From contig MNCI01017909.1 of NCBI GenBank assembly GCA_015680685.1, forward strand, positions 1,174,790 through 1,238,789: a stretch of 64,000 nucleotides of DNA, written 5' to 3'. The stretch is from Gnetum montanum. Lineage: Eukaryota > Streptophyta > Gnetopsida > Gnetales > Gnetaceae. The position numbers were made by a program, and so were the translations under genes. Shown piece after piece: positions 22,901 through 34,900 of the stretch. Positions within the stretch are counted from its first letter, which is position 1. The number at the start of each line of letters is the position of its first letter. Below the pieces are notes generated by a model that was not told the DNA's origin, did no database searches, and saw only the letters and a program-made list of their open reading frames with translations.

Positions 22901-25900
22901 CATGGTTGTTTGGATTTGTGCTGGAGTATATTCTTGATTTTGGTGAGATGGGTGAGAACTTTCTTTTTGAGAGTTAGTCCAATGGGAGTGGCCAAGGTAT
23001 CTTGAATTAGACCTTCAAGTCCAATGAGCCAGCAATTCTCAACATGAATTTGACAAGATCAGGGGAAATGGAACCCACACACACACACCCCTCCACCGCA
23101 GCCCCACCCCAAAACTACAAAGCATAGGCCAATGGTTTGAGAGGAACCATGGGAGAAGTTAGCTGGGATTCGGTTGACAAGCCCAAAGATTTTTGTTGAA
23201 AAAGAAGCAATTGAGAAGCGAGGATTTCCACCTCTAGTGACCATTCAGGTGGTGCTAGGAATGGCCGCTAGGGTGCTTGTGACCTTCCCCACATCATTGG
23301 ACTATTCAAGGGCTGAAAAAAGATATGGTTCTTGTTGATTCCAAGGCTGCTAGATTAGGTCTTTGCAAATCTAGCTAAATTCCAGTTACCAATGACAATC
23401 CAAAGACCATTCATAGTGATATCAAGGATTTGGATAGAGAAAAGATGATGAGCTTGATGTTCGTAAGGGAAATAAACATTCAAGGAGGTCTTTGATGGTA
23501 GCAAATATAAACCATCATTGACAATCTTGGATTTGAATAGGAATAACAAAATGCTAGCAAATTGCTAGGCCTCCATTATTACCTTGAGGAGGGGATGATG
23601 CCTAGGACAAGCCCCAATGGTTGCAAGACCAACCTTTTTTCTTTGTTTATTAGAGGAAAACAACTTCAACTCCTTTATCTATGATATTATTAAGAAACAT
23701 GCGTAAGAGGAGAAAAACCATCTACTCCATGCAATGGGGTGACCTTCCATTAGTGCCTAGCTACATATTGTTGAGATGTCATTTGTTGGCTTTAGAAATG
23801 CTCCCTAGCTTCTATTGTTTGCTGGATACGCTAGGGTTCTTGGGAGTTGACTTGCATTGCGCCGGTCCCTTGTGTTATGGGGACTGTATCTCTAGCTAGC
23901 GATTGAGCTGTGCATTGGGTTGAGTCATCTTGAAATTGAACATTGGTGTTCGCTTCTATAGCTGTGTCCATGCTCTTTGGGCCTTGGACATGAGTCAATG
24001 GGGATTATTGCTTGAGTTTTTTATAAAAGATGTGAGGCATTACTTGAGTTCCATCAGGTATATCATTTTGTGCTTGTTGAGCCCCTACAACCTTTCTAGG
24101 AGGGCATGCCTTACCTTTTTTGGCTTTTTTTTTAGGCTGCATTGGGGCCAAAATATACTTGTTGGTTGATTGAAATTGAAGCTTTTCGTTGTAGGATGAC
24201 CCTTTGATATTGCCATTAGCAACAAATGGATGGGAGGAAGAATCAGTGCATGTGGAGGAAGGAGGAGGGATTCCATTACTACATCTTGCACATGGATGTC
24301 TACAACTATAAGGGGCAAGGTGAAGGGGGAGGGGTTTGAGCGGAGGCTTGGTTTGGAGATGGGAATAGGATTGGGGATGGTGTTAATGGGTGGGGAAGTG
24401 GTAGGTTTTTTGGACATTTGGAATATTATTAGTGATAGAGATTCCAAATTTACTAGTGAATTTTGGAGGTCCCTTTGGAAAATTTTAGGGACAAAACTGA
24501 ATTTTTCTAGTGCATACCATCCACAATTTGATGGCCAAATGGAGGTGGTGGATGAATCCTTGTTGAACATATTGAGATGTTTGTGTGATAGACAGCCAAA
24601 TAGGTGGAAAAACTTATTGTGTCATGCTTAGTTTTCATACAATAATGCTTTTCATATTGCTATTAGCAAAAGCTCATTTGAGGTGAACTATGAATTTTAT
24701 CCAAAGATGGTGGAACATTGAAGAGCTTTGATGGTGAAGCTTAACTTAGTGCTGATTTTGTGCAAGAGATGAGAGATCTCCATGCACAAGTGAAATCAAA
24801 TCTTGAGAAGAAAGCTGAAGAGAGAGTCGTCAAGAGGGATGAGGGCAAATGAAACCCAAATTTTACTATCGGCGACATGGTTTGGGTGCCCTTGAAGAAG
24901 AAGTGGTTGAGAGGTGTCAACTTATCAAAGTTGAAAGTCAAGAAGATGGGGCCTTTCAAAATTAGGGCCAAGATTAATGATAATGCTTTTGAGATTGATT
25001 TACTAAATGATGTTGGTATGTCTTTTGTGTTTAATGTTTCAAATCTTGTGCACTATCATGGACTAGTTGAAGAGGAAACCGTATAGGGCAACATTGATGA
25101 GTTGAAGGGGCTGTTGATTAGTCCAAGCCTTCAATGGAGAGGAAGATAAGCATACTCAAGTGGAGGAAAGCTTTTGGCACTTAGCAAGTCAAGAGGCATG
25201 AGTACTTGATCCATTGGGGGGATTAGTTTGTAGATGATGTTGTACGAGTCCATGAGACCAAACTTCATTAGTGGGGAATCACTTCAACCTCTACTCCCTT
25301 GTTCACATGAGTTCACTTTTTGAAGGGTGGGAGAGCTAGTGTAGGGACACTTCTTTCGATCCCCTTGTTCTTTGTCCTAGGTGTGTGTTTTTATGGGTTT
25401 CGGGCTTTGTGGAGACATCTTGGAGATCGTGGAGTTATCTTGCCTGAGATCTAAGCTCTTGGGAGAGACATCTTGAGTGTTAGGAATCATCTTGGGGATT
25501 TTTGCAGACATCTTGGGCAAGATGTCTCACTGGAGAGGAGACATCCTAATTTAATGTGAGACGTCTGAGGTTGGGTTGAGACATCTTCCCAGAATGGCTA
25601 GTTTGACAACAAGATGTTGCAAGAAGGTTAGAGGTGACCTGGACGGCTGAGGAAACTTCTAGAATTGCCTATTCTAATTCAGGAAATAATTGGAAGAAGA
25701 TGGAAAAAGATGAAAACAGTGTGGGATCTTCAAGTTGTGTTTGATGAAGGTTTCTTAGGGTTTTTATTTTGCTTGGTTAATAAATATGGATTGTGTTTCA
25801 TGCTTGTATCATAGAAAGATGTGAGTGAGATGTTATGAGATGTCAAGAGAGCACATGTGAAGAGTGCATGAGTGCGTTTGCAGCTCTTGGTCAATAGAGT

Positions 25901-28900
25901 GAGTGTTGACCTGGTGTCTCTTGTGGCTTGTGAGTTAAGATCTTAGTGTTGGGTTGTGGTAGAGACTCTCTATTAGTTGTGTATTACATTGAGAACAACC
26001 ATTGTGTGGTTGTAGAGCCTCATGCTTTGCGACATCGTGGGAGTGTTCTTTTCTTTGGGGAAAAGGTTAGGTTAAATTAAGGTAAGAAATATGTACAAGC
26101 AACATGGGAGGAAGAATCTCCCTAGTAAAAAGGAAACAAAAACCAAAAAGAGGGGGAGGAGAACCCCCAACTTTGGGGAAGGAACACCCCTGAGGTAACA
26201 ACATGATGTTAGGGGGAAACTACCCCCCACAAAAGTGTACAATGTCACACCTGATAAATAGATTGGCCTACTTACATGGTGCTTGTCGTAAGATAACCTA
26301 GCCCACTAGGGGAACACAAACCTAGCACGTGAAAGAACCATAAATAACAAATGGGACCCAACAAAAACAATAGGGTCAACAATAGATAGCAGAGACCTCC
26401 TTAGTCATGATGAGGCAACATGGAGCAGGCACACTTGGTCCTCACATGGGAGTGGGCCCTACTCAACACCACCCTTCAGTGTTGGGATGTCATAAAAGTC
26501 ACTGCCTCTTGAAAGTTCTTGAACTTTTCCTCCGTTTGTCTCTTCTAAGGAGGTAGCATTTGGGTCATGTCAGGGTGTAACTCTGTGGCAATAGTGAAAT
26601 ATAGCAGTGCATAGTAGCCCATGCAACATTTCTATTAATGCCCATAATCATGGAGGGACATTGCCTCTCTTGGAGCCAACATTGAGCATCAAACTCGTGT
26701 GCTTGATACAATCAGCTCGTAATTTGTTGCTCTTCTAGAAGGGCCCAAACCCTCTATTCTTTCTCCTTCTCTTTGCAGCGTCACTGCTGCTTCTCTTCCC
26801 TGAGTAGATCCTCTTGGATCTACCTTCACAATTATTGCTTCCTCTTTTTGCACAGGGTCACCTTGCATCATTCGCTTTGCTAATGTTGCTCTTCAACATC
26901 CTCACTACTGTGCAAACTCTCCTCTAGGGCTCCGACCTGGATCTCTTGGGTTTGTTGAAGTAGCATAGCCTCCCACCTAACCTGCTCCTCCTGTATCCTA
27001 GCCTTAGTCTTCACCACTACCCTATAGAGCTGCTCCTTAAATTGGGGTTATAGCTCTTGGTGTAGAGCCTCATGCACGAGAAAAGACTGCTTGCCTATCC
27101 CTTGAAGGGGAGTAGAGGTAGATGTAGACTTCCCACTTGAAACTACAACATCTGCCCTCGATGTAGGGGAAGAAGAAGAGGAGGCCTCCTTTAGAGGGTG
27201 ATGCTGGTTGTACATGCAAGTGAAGGGCAAGGGCAGGTGGATCAATAGGCATTGCCACCCTCCATAGTGTTAGGATAAGCCCTGAGTGCCTCCCTTTCCA
27301 TTCTCGGCGCAAGTAGGGCAAGAAGAACTTAGGGAGATTCACAAGTTTGATTAGCCACATGCACCAATGGAAAGTAAAGTGGGCCCCCTGCAACTTCTAG
27401 ACATTCCCCAACTAGACAAAGAAGTGGTTGATAAGCTCGGTCAACTCTTGCCATAGGGGAGGGAGTATGGATTGGGGAACTTGCCCACTGGCAGTCTTAG
27501 GCACAGGACTGGAGAAGAAACCCTTCACATCCTATAAGCCTTGCCTAGTCAGCAGAATGACCTCCCTCATTGTTGGCACCCCAAGGTAGCCTACTAGGTT
27601 TGCCTTTGTGAGGCCAATACGTACCCCATGAAATGTAGTGGTGTCCCCTTGCCAATGTTTGTAGAAATTGGCATCTAGTAGGTTCGGGTCACCAACCAAC
27701 ATCGGTAATAGGTCCTCCTAGCCCATTCGAACCACCATAGCCCATAGGTCATGATTTTGATGGAACCCCTCCATCGTGGGCTCATAAGTTGGGGTAACTC
27801 TCATGGTAGCTTTAACTTCCCTCCATAGCCAATGCATGAGGAAGGTAGTGTGCAAAGGCGAGGACAACGGTGCAAAGTGAAAGATCTTGGTGTTTTTGGC
27901 CTTTGAGATACACCAGAGCACTGTAGTAAGCAAGGAATCACCATAAACTTGCAAAGACGGAGAAATACCAATGGTTGCCCACATAGCCACCACGTACAGG
28001 CATTGCAGAAATAGATGGAATGTGGACTCCTTGCATGCCTAACAAATGAGATAGCTGTCCACATCAGTCACCCCCGTGCAATGAGCCTTGTCCATATTGG
28101 CAGCACACCATGTGCCAAGAGAGGTAAAACGTTTAAGTTTTTTGGGAATTTGTCTCTGCCACATGCATTGCCAACCACCTTGCGCAGGATATTTAAAGTT
28201 AATTTCGTCTCTTGGTTGCAACCCCATCATCTCCCCTTGGATTAGTTTATGAGTGTGAGTGCATAGGTTCCCTTAGATGTGAGAGTCCTTGGACATTGCC
28301 ACCCAAGGTTGGTACTTGTTGGCCATGATGTGCACCCATTGCAACCTACTCCCTTGGTCTTGCATAAACTGGTTAATAACATTTTGATGTCCCATGAGGA
28401 GGATGTCTTCAAATTTAAACACACCCAAGCCTTTGGCAAGCTTGGGCTTAGCCATTGTATCCCAACATACCACATGTAGATGATTACCCCCCTTGCCACT
28501 AGACCAAATGAAATTTTTGATGATTTGATTAACTTTGTTAATCACCCCCACCGGTGGCATGGTGATAGAGGCCACATATTTGGTAATAGCTAAGAGGACC
28601 AAGGTAGCCAGGATGAGCTTACCTTTTCTTATTAGGAACCATGTAGGCTAGGTGCCCCACTCAAGACTAGAGGTGTTGGATAAGGTGAGTCTAGGTTGAT
28701 TGTCTATTCCAAGCAAACATAGAAACATCCAAATAGGATTCATTCCTTGTACCTGGCAAGATTCCAAGGTCCTGACACACTTGATGTCGGACAGATTCTT
28801 TGGTGTGGAAAAAATGTATAGTTGCCTTTCCCTGATTTGCCTACAGGGCCACTTTCTAAGCCATACGGTCCAAAGCATGATTAATGGCTAGGGCTTGAGG

Positions 28901-31900
28901 AACAACCACATGAGTTATAAGGATCGTGTCATTTGCATAATGCTTAGTGATAGAGGTGATCCCTTCGATATTCAAGCCTATGACACCCTCCTCCCTATAG
29001 TAAAATTTCATGGTATCCATGACAATAATAAATAAGTAAGGAGATAAAGGATCACCTTGGAGTAACCTCTTGGTAGGGGAGGAAAACGCCCACGGTAGGG
29101 GAGGAAAACGCCCACAGCCACCCAAATTGATCAACAGAGTAAGTTCCTATTTCTTGAAGGTTGATGTAGAGAGTGACAAAGTGTGGGTGAATCCCTTTCC
29201 TAAGCATGATATCCCAAAGGGCATCCCAATGAATTGTGTTGTAGGCTTTTGCAATATTAAACATTCACATACTGGGGAACTTGGCCTGTTGGATAGAGTG
29301 CATGGCTTCCTGTAACAAAAGGATTTGAGCCTGAATGAATCTGCACTTCACGAAGCCAGCTTGGTGAGGGCTCACAAGGGTGGACATCAGAGGGTAAAGG
29401 TGGTGAATGAGGATCGTAGTAAAAATTCTTAGCAAAGTGTTACAAACCCCAGTCGGTTTGTAGTGAGCCGGTAGGGCTGGATTAGGAACCTTAGGCAGTG
29501 GAACGATCTAGGAGTAGTTAATCTCATGCTGCACCTACCCCCATTTCAGCATCACATTGAAAGCGTCAAGCAAGTTTTGTTCCAGGACCTCAGAAACTTT
29601 TCAGAAGAATTTGATGGGCCAACCATTAGGGGGCTTTGGCTACCTTGAGGGACACCATAGCTTGAGGGAGATCCGTCATGGTGATAGGAGCAATCAGGGG
29701 TGCATTGTCAACATCATTGATGACTTTTTGAACATGAACAGAGATAGGGAATGAACCCCCCCTAGACCACACGTTGGCCCAGTAATTCTGTATTTCCCGA
29801 GCAATATCATTTGGATCATGCAAGTAGGTTTGCCCTTCGAAAAAACTGTGAATTTTCTTGCTCTGATTGTTAGCTTTAGTAGTAGCAAAAAAGAACTAGG
29901 TGTTCCTATCCCCCTCCTTATGCTAGCACACCTTGGATCGCTCCTTCTAGTACTGCTCTTCTTCCTCAATCAAGGATTGGAGCCCGACTAGCAAATTATA
30001 CTCTGATTGTTAGCTTTAGTAGCAGCAAAAAAGAACTAGGTGTTCCTATCCTCCTCCTTATGCTAGAGCACCTTGGATTGCTCCTTACAATATTGCTCTT
30101 CTTCCTCAGTCAAGAATTGAAGCCCCACCAATAGATTATGCTCTTCCTCCTCTTGGGGTTCCCCAATCTTTTGCCTGGATTGAATAGCCAACAACTGTTG
30201 CTGAAGAGTAGCCCTACTTCCCCAAAATGAATTCTTATGAGTGGCCTATAGGTTCTTAATACATCTTTTGAGGTAGAGGAGGCCTTGCTTAAGAAAGTCC
30301 CGAGGGTCAGTGTGGGAGGGGTACCTAGCCTAGATTTTGTTCACTATTTTGCGCAACCACCCCTTGGGTAAGTAAGTGCGCTCAAACTAGAAAGGGATCG
30401 AAGCAAGCCTGTTGGGCTTGTGAACTGAGTAGACAAGAGCGTGATGGTTTGTAGCATGCCATCATAGATCACAACCTCATGACTCATGAAGACCTCATCA
30501 CTGACCTAGAACTTGTCAATGCGCAATAGGACGCGGTCACGACCTTTCTGCTGGTTACTCCAAGTGAACTAATAACCTTGAATATCAAGGTCAACAAGAT
30601 CATGGGACTGCAGAAAATGCAGCAACTCATGGCTTCTGGGGGGATGGTTAGTATTAGTCCTAGTTTTCTCTCAAGCATGTAATCTCTGGTTAAAGTTCCG
30701 AATGAGTAGCCACAATTTGTGATTGGGAACCTACCTAGTGATCTTGAGGAGCTCCTGAAGGCATTCACCCCAACACTGGGATCCATAGAAATTTGTGACC
30801 CATAGCCCCACCTAATGGATGAACATAGTGAGGCTCCAGGTAGACTCATCCAAAATGTTTGAAGGGGATCGAAACAAGGTAGCCAACCCTTCAGCCCAAC
30901 CTCTACAATCCACAAAATGACAAAACCAGCCCTACCATTGCAGAATATTATAGTTGGTGGTATGCCGCTTGGTCTCTTGTAGGCATACTAGCAAACAACC
31001 TTCATCTTGCACCAAATCTTTTAGGGTACTACATTTGTAGGGGGGTGCCCTGGCCCTTGCAATTCCAGGAGAGGATTTTCATGGTCTACTGATGGACCAT
31101 TTTTTGTAGACCCCCTTGAGGGTCGTTTAAGACCCAAGGTCAATGTTGAGTTGCATCTTTTTATGCTGCATCACATGTTCAGTTGGTCTCCCAACCCTTT
31201 GAGGCTCATCGGTAATGAGAAAATCATGAGCATTTGCCATGAAGATTTTTCTAGCCATGAGGTTGAAAGGAGGTTGGGATGAGCCCTGCACTATCGACAT
31301 CCAATCACCAAGCGGTGGGAGTTCCTCCCTGACAAGGTAGTAGCCAGCGGGCTTATAGGCACCTCCTCTTGAATGGAAGAGCCAAGGGGCTTAGGGGAAA
31401 TAGCCCACGCCTCAGCCCCTGCAGCCGAATTGGGGGATCCGACTAGGCCCTCTAGAAGTAGCCCCACCTGAACCAACCAAGCCCTGCCCATCCACATGTG
31501 CTCCCCTACCATCCATTCTATCCACCCTGTGCCTATCACTGAGCTCCACACTCACTTTGCCAGCCACCCACGTTGCACTACCGCCTCCCATTTCAAACTC
31601 CCCTAGACAAGCCTGACATCGTGTGAGTGTTGTGAGTGATTGTTTTGGATGTTTTGTGTGTTGTGGAACCCTAATGTAATATTCTCTTTTGATAATTGAA
31701 GATAGCTAGTTTTCTTGTTTTCTAGCAGATAATTTGTCTTTCCATAATATTTGGATTTAGTGTTGGAAGGTAATTTTAATATTGCAGTGAACCTGCTTCA
31801 GAACACACCGTGAATAATATAGTGTTCATGGTGTTACCCACATACATGACACCTTAATCATATACAAGGATAAACAGAGAGAAGTAATATTAAACAATAT

Positions 31901-34900
31901 GTCTTTGTTATGTTCTATTCACAAACTTGAAAGAGCCAGAAACAAGACATACATAGGTAAGGAGGAACAGTCGTTGATATAATGAACATACGCAACAAAT
32001 AGTTAACACTAGTTAAGGAGTACAAGAAATAGAATTATTCTTAACAAACTCTAAACATTAAGCAGTATAATGCACCCGCATCGTAGACTGTGTTTACACC
32101 GTGATGGTGTATAGAAATATTCACGATGTTACAGAATATAGAAAAAATTAGCATCTTAAGATTGCTTGAATATATAAAATCTTTAACAGTATATCTCTTC
32201 ATCAGAATCACCACACAGGAAGGCTGCCTTAATATCTAATTGCTCTAATTCCAAGTTCAAACAAGCAACCAAAGACAATAATTATAATTTAAAAAGGTTT
32301 AACAACCGGTGATATTTTCTTTTTCTTTTTTAAATCAATACTAGGTTTATGCGCAAACCCTTTTACCTCAAGTCCTGTTTTGTGTGTTTTTTTGATCATT
32401 TGAATCCATCTCAATTTATAAACCTGATGATTGGTTAGAGCTTTTCTTCCCCTAGGTAAAGGCACTTAATCTGATTCTGCTTTAAGAATTAGCATTCTTC
32501 TTTTATAGCCACATCTCATTTGTCTGCATTTGAAGATGCTTTAACTTCTGCAAAAGTTTCTTATTCTCTATAACCAGTAAACTATGCATAATTCAAAGGA
32601 GAATACCTGTTAGGTGACTTTGTTGCACATAGAGTATCTTTCTCCATTTGTCTTTTATTTTCCTGACCTTCCTGCTGAAATAGCTTAGAAAATAATTTCT
32701 TTTCCATGTATATATTTTATTAAGCATTTCCAGCTTGCATTCTTAAGCATATTTCTCATACAGCAAGCATTTAAATGTTTGAACATGATATAGAAATGAA
32801 TATATGAACAAGAAGCCAATATTCAAAATTTACTGATGTTCCAATCAATTACGTCAACCACAATTCAATGTTAATAGCAAAACATGTTCACGTGCAAACA
32901 CAACATCATAACGAAACACACACACAAACACTTGTAATCGTTAATGTAAGAACCTCAGGAGAAGTGGTTCATTACAATAGCACACTCCTTTTGGCAGAGA
33001 ATGCACTCCATCAGAATGTTTCAAACACCTTATTTCTCTACACCTAGAAGCCTATATGTGCTCTGCAAATGCTCTATTGCTTTTTGATTGCTGCTTCAAT
33101 ACCAATTCTTTTAGAATATCATAGAAATAAAACTGTAGAAAAAAACAAAAAAGTAAAACTAGAAACAACATATCAGGATTTATGTGGAAAACCTCAAAGA
33201 TAAAATCCACAAGAAAGCAATACCAGGACAAACTAATCTCCAAGTACAATTGACATCCAAGCCCCAACAAGCATACTAAACATGTATAGCCAATTTTCCT
33301 CTATAATCATTCAGAAGGGTGTCTACAACCTTTTAGAACTTTTCGAAATTACTATTTATATAGAATTTTCTAGATTCCCATTTACACCATAAAGTTAACA
33401 TTACAAAAATAAATTTAAGTATTACAAGGGAGACAACTTTTTTTCTAAAATTTAATCAAAGACTTTTTAGAGTACAAGGATTTGGCTTCATTTTTGCATC
33501 GTGATGATTGACCATGGTCTGCTGCCAAGATAAAGCTCCCATATGATTCTTTCCTCACAGGGCCATATTAAATGCAAGTAAATGTTTTATAGCCTAACGC
33601 CTTCCATCTTTGACCTGGAAACCTTAACCCATTTAGCCATGTGAAGATTGTGCTTTGTTAAGTGAGCCCTAGTAAAGCATGTTTACCTTTTATTTTATTT
33701 TGTTGAGAAAAGGTCAGTTTGTAATATATTACAAAAAAATACAGGGCAAAAAAGGAGGGAGAGGAACCCCCCAAGATGTGATGAAACAAAATCGGGAACA
33801 AACACCCCCCCTGAAAGGAGCAGACACCACAGAAACAAACAGATAGTCGTGCATAAATACATGCCATTAAAGACAGGACATTGAATTTAAGACTGGTTTG
33901 ATCAATTGCAGCCTTCAGCTTGGGAAAACATTTTTGTGTTTACACTACCCAAAAACATTGAATTTTGTGAGGCGGAAGATACCAGACATTTTTAGTTCTA
34001 AGTTTGGTAAATCATGGATAATGCAATTAAAAATGCTGGAAAACATTTTTGGATCCCAGACATATTTTAATGAATAATGCCGTACATTTGCTAGCGACAT
34101 GATGTAATCCATAATTGTAATGATTTTGATAGCAATGATGCAATATAGTTTGCATATAACTGTGCAAAGACTAATCAGGGCAACAGTTAAACCGAATTCA
34201 TCACCACCAAGCTAACAATAAAGCTTATTTCCAGTAAATCTTGGTTTCATTCTTTGGCACAAATTAATAAATGCCCTTTTGGAGAATAAGAAAGATTACG
34301 AGTGCATCCATCTTATGAAATGTCTTGTTTCCAGTTCTTGTGCTAATGGTTCAATGTTAACTAGCAGTTGCTTCTCGGTTATGTCATTGCTTATAAGCCT
34401 GAAATTAGTGGATCGTCGTTTAGTCACCTGCTAATTTAGCAGGATAAACTTGCATTGAAACATAAGTAGGCTTTTGATACAGAAGTTGCTTTAGTATCTT
34501 GTTTTTTTCTTTTTAAATGATAAAACAAAATTTTCTTTATGTGGTTTTATGATTGTGATGATCAGGTTCGTGCTAAATGCTATCAAGGCAAAAGAGCTTT
34601 ATCGTCGAGATATAGACTATATTGTAAAGGATGGGAAAGTGAAAATTGTAAACGTGGTAATGACTTATTACCGCGATATGTTCTATTCAATGCATGCAAT
34701 AGCCATGATCAATATAATTTTGCATGTTTGGGTAAAAAATCTCCAATGCACAGTAATGGATTCTCTTTTTGAACTTATTATGATATGTATGTTTTGTTAT
34801 TCTTTATTGGCTAGCCCTTTCACATTATTCTTTTCTTGTAAGTTTTATTATGTAATATGCCAGGATATTTAAAAACATTGAGTTTAGATCATAGAGTTGG

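Larger units (their letters stand above)
18590..24426 (-). mobile_element. LINE-B: degenerate L1-like non-LTR retrotransposon
   Basis: Read on the minus strand. 24.4-24.0 kb: the Lys-rich end of an ORF1-like region. About 23.45 kb: endonuclease segment '[10 protein letters not shown]' (usual GDFN). 22.43-22.18 kb: RT start with 'LITHLPKNM' and '[12 protein letters not shown]'. 22.2-21.94 kb: '[12 protein letters not shown]' and '[12 protein letters not shown]' (RT motif A, Asp replaced by Asn). 21.35-21.2 kb: the 'GNNNIPFW' segment typical of the region after RT. All frames are broken. The 3' end is near 18,590 at a T-rich run (A-rich on the minus strand). The 5' end abuts chromovirus integrase sequence at about 24,427. 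It contains a 371-bp tandem duplication and an open 3' frame (see separate entries). Confidence 0.75.
26048..31614 (-). mobile_element. LINE-A1: L1-like retrotransposon inserted in the chromovirus LTR
   Basis: Bounded by a 17-bp target-site duplication GACATCGTG(G/T)GAGTGTT (26,031-26,047 and 31,615-31,631, one mismatch). On the minus strand: ORF1 remnant (31.6-31.1 kb), endonuclease region (31.0-30.4 kb, broken), RT with '[13 protein letters not shown]' (29,264), '[12 protein letters not shown]' (29.06 kb) and '[10 protein letters not shown]' (28.94 kb). Next are a KGGNHL..CWD segment (28.5 kb) and zf-RVT with IPKKLK, ending [15 protein letters not shown] (28.2-27.98 kb). The conserved C-terminal region (27.95-27.5 kb) and Glu/Gln-rich coiled-coil coding (27.0-26.7 kb) follow. 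5.57 kb, 5'-truncated, many stops. Confidence 0.88.

Noticed and set aside
23075-23110. CA-repeat and C-rich tract as a microsatellite of interest
   Set aside because: Short, imperfect and inside LINE-B; no further structure.
27048-27393. Two overlapping minus-strand frames that could be a host gene
   Set aside because: They fall between the conserved LINE-A C-terminal region and the coiled coil of LINE-A1 and are explained by that element.
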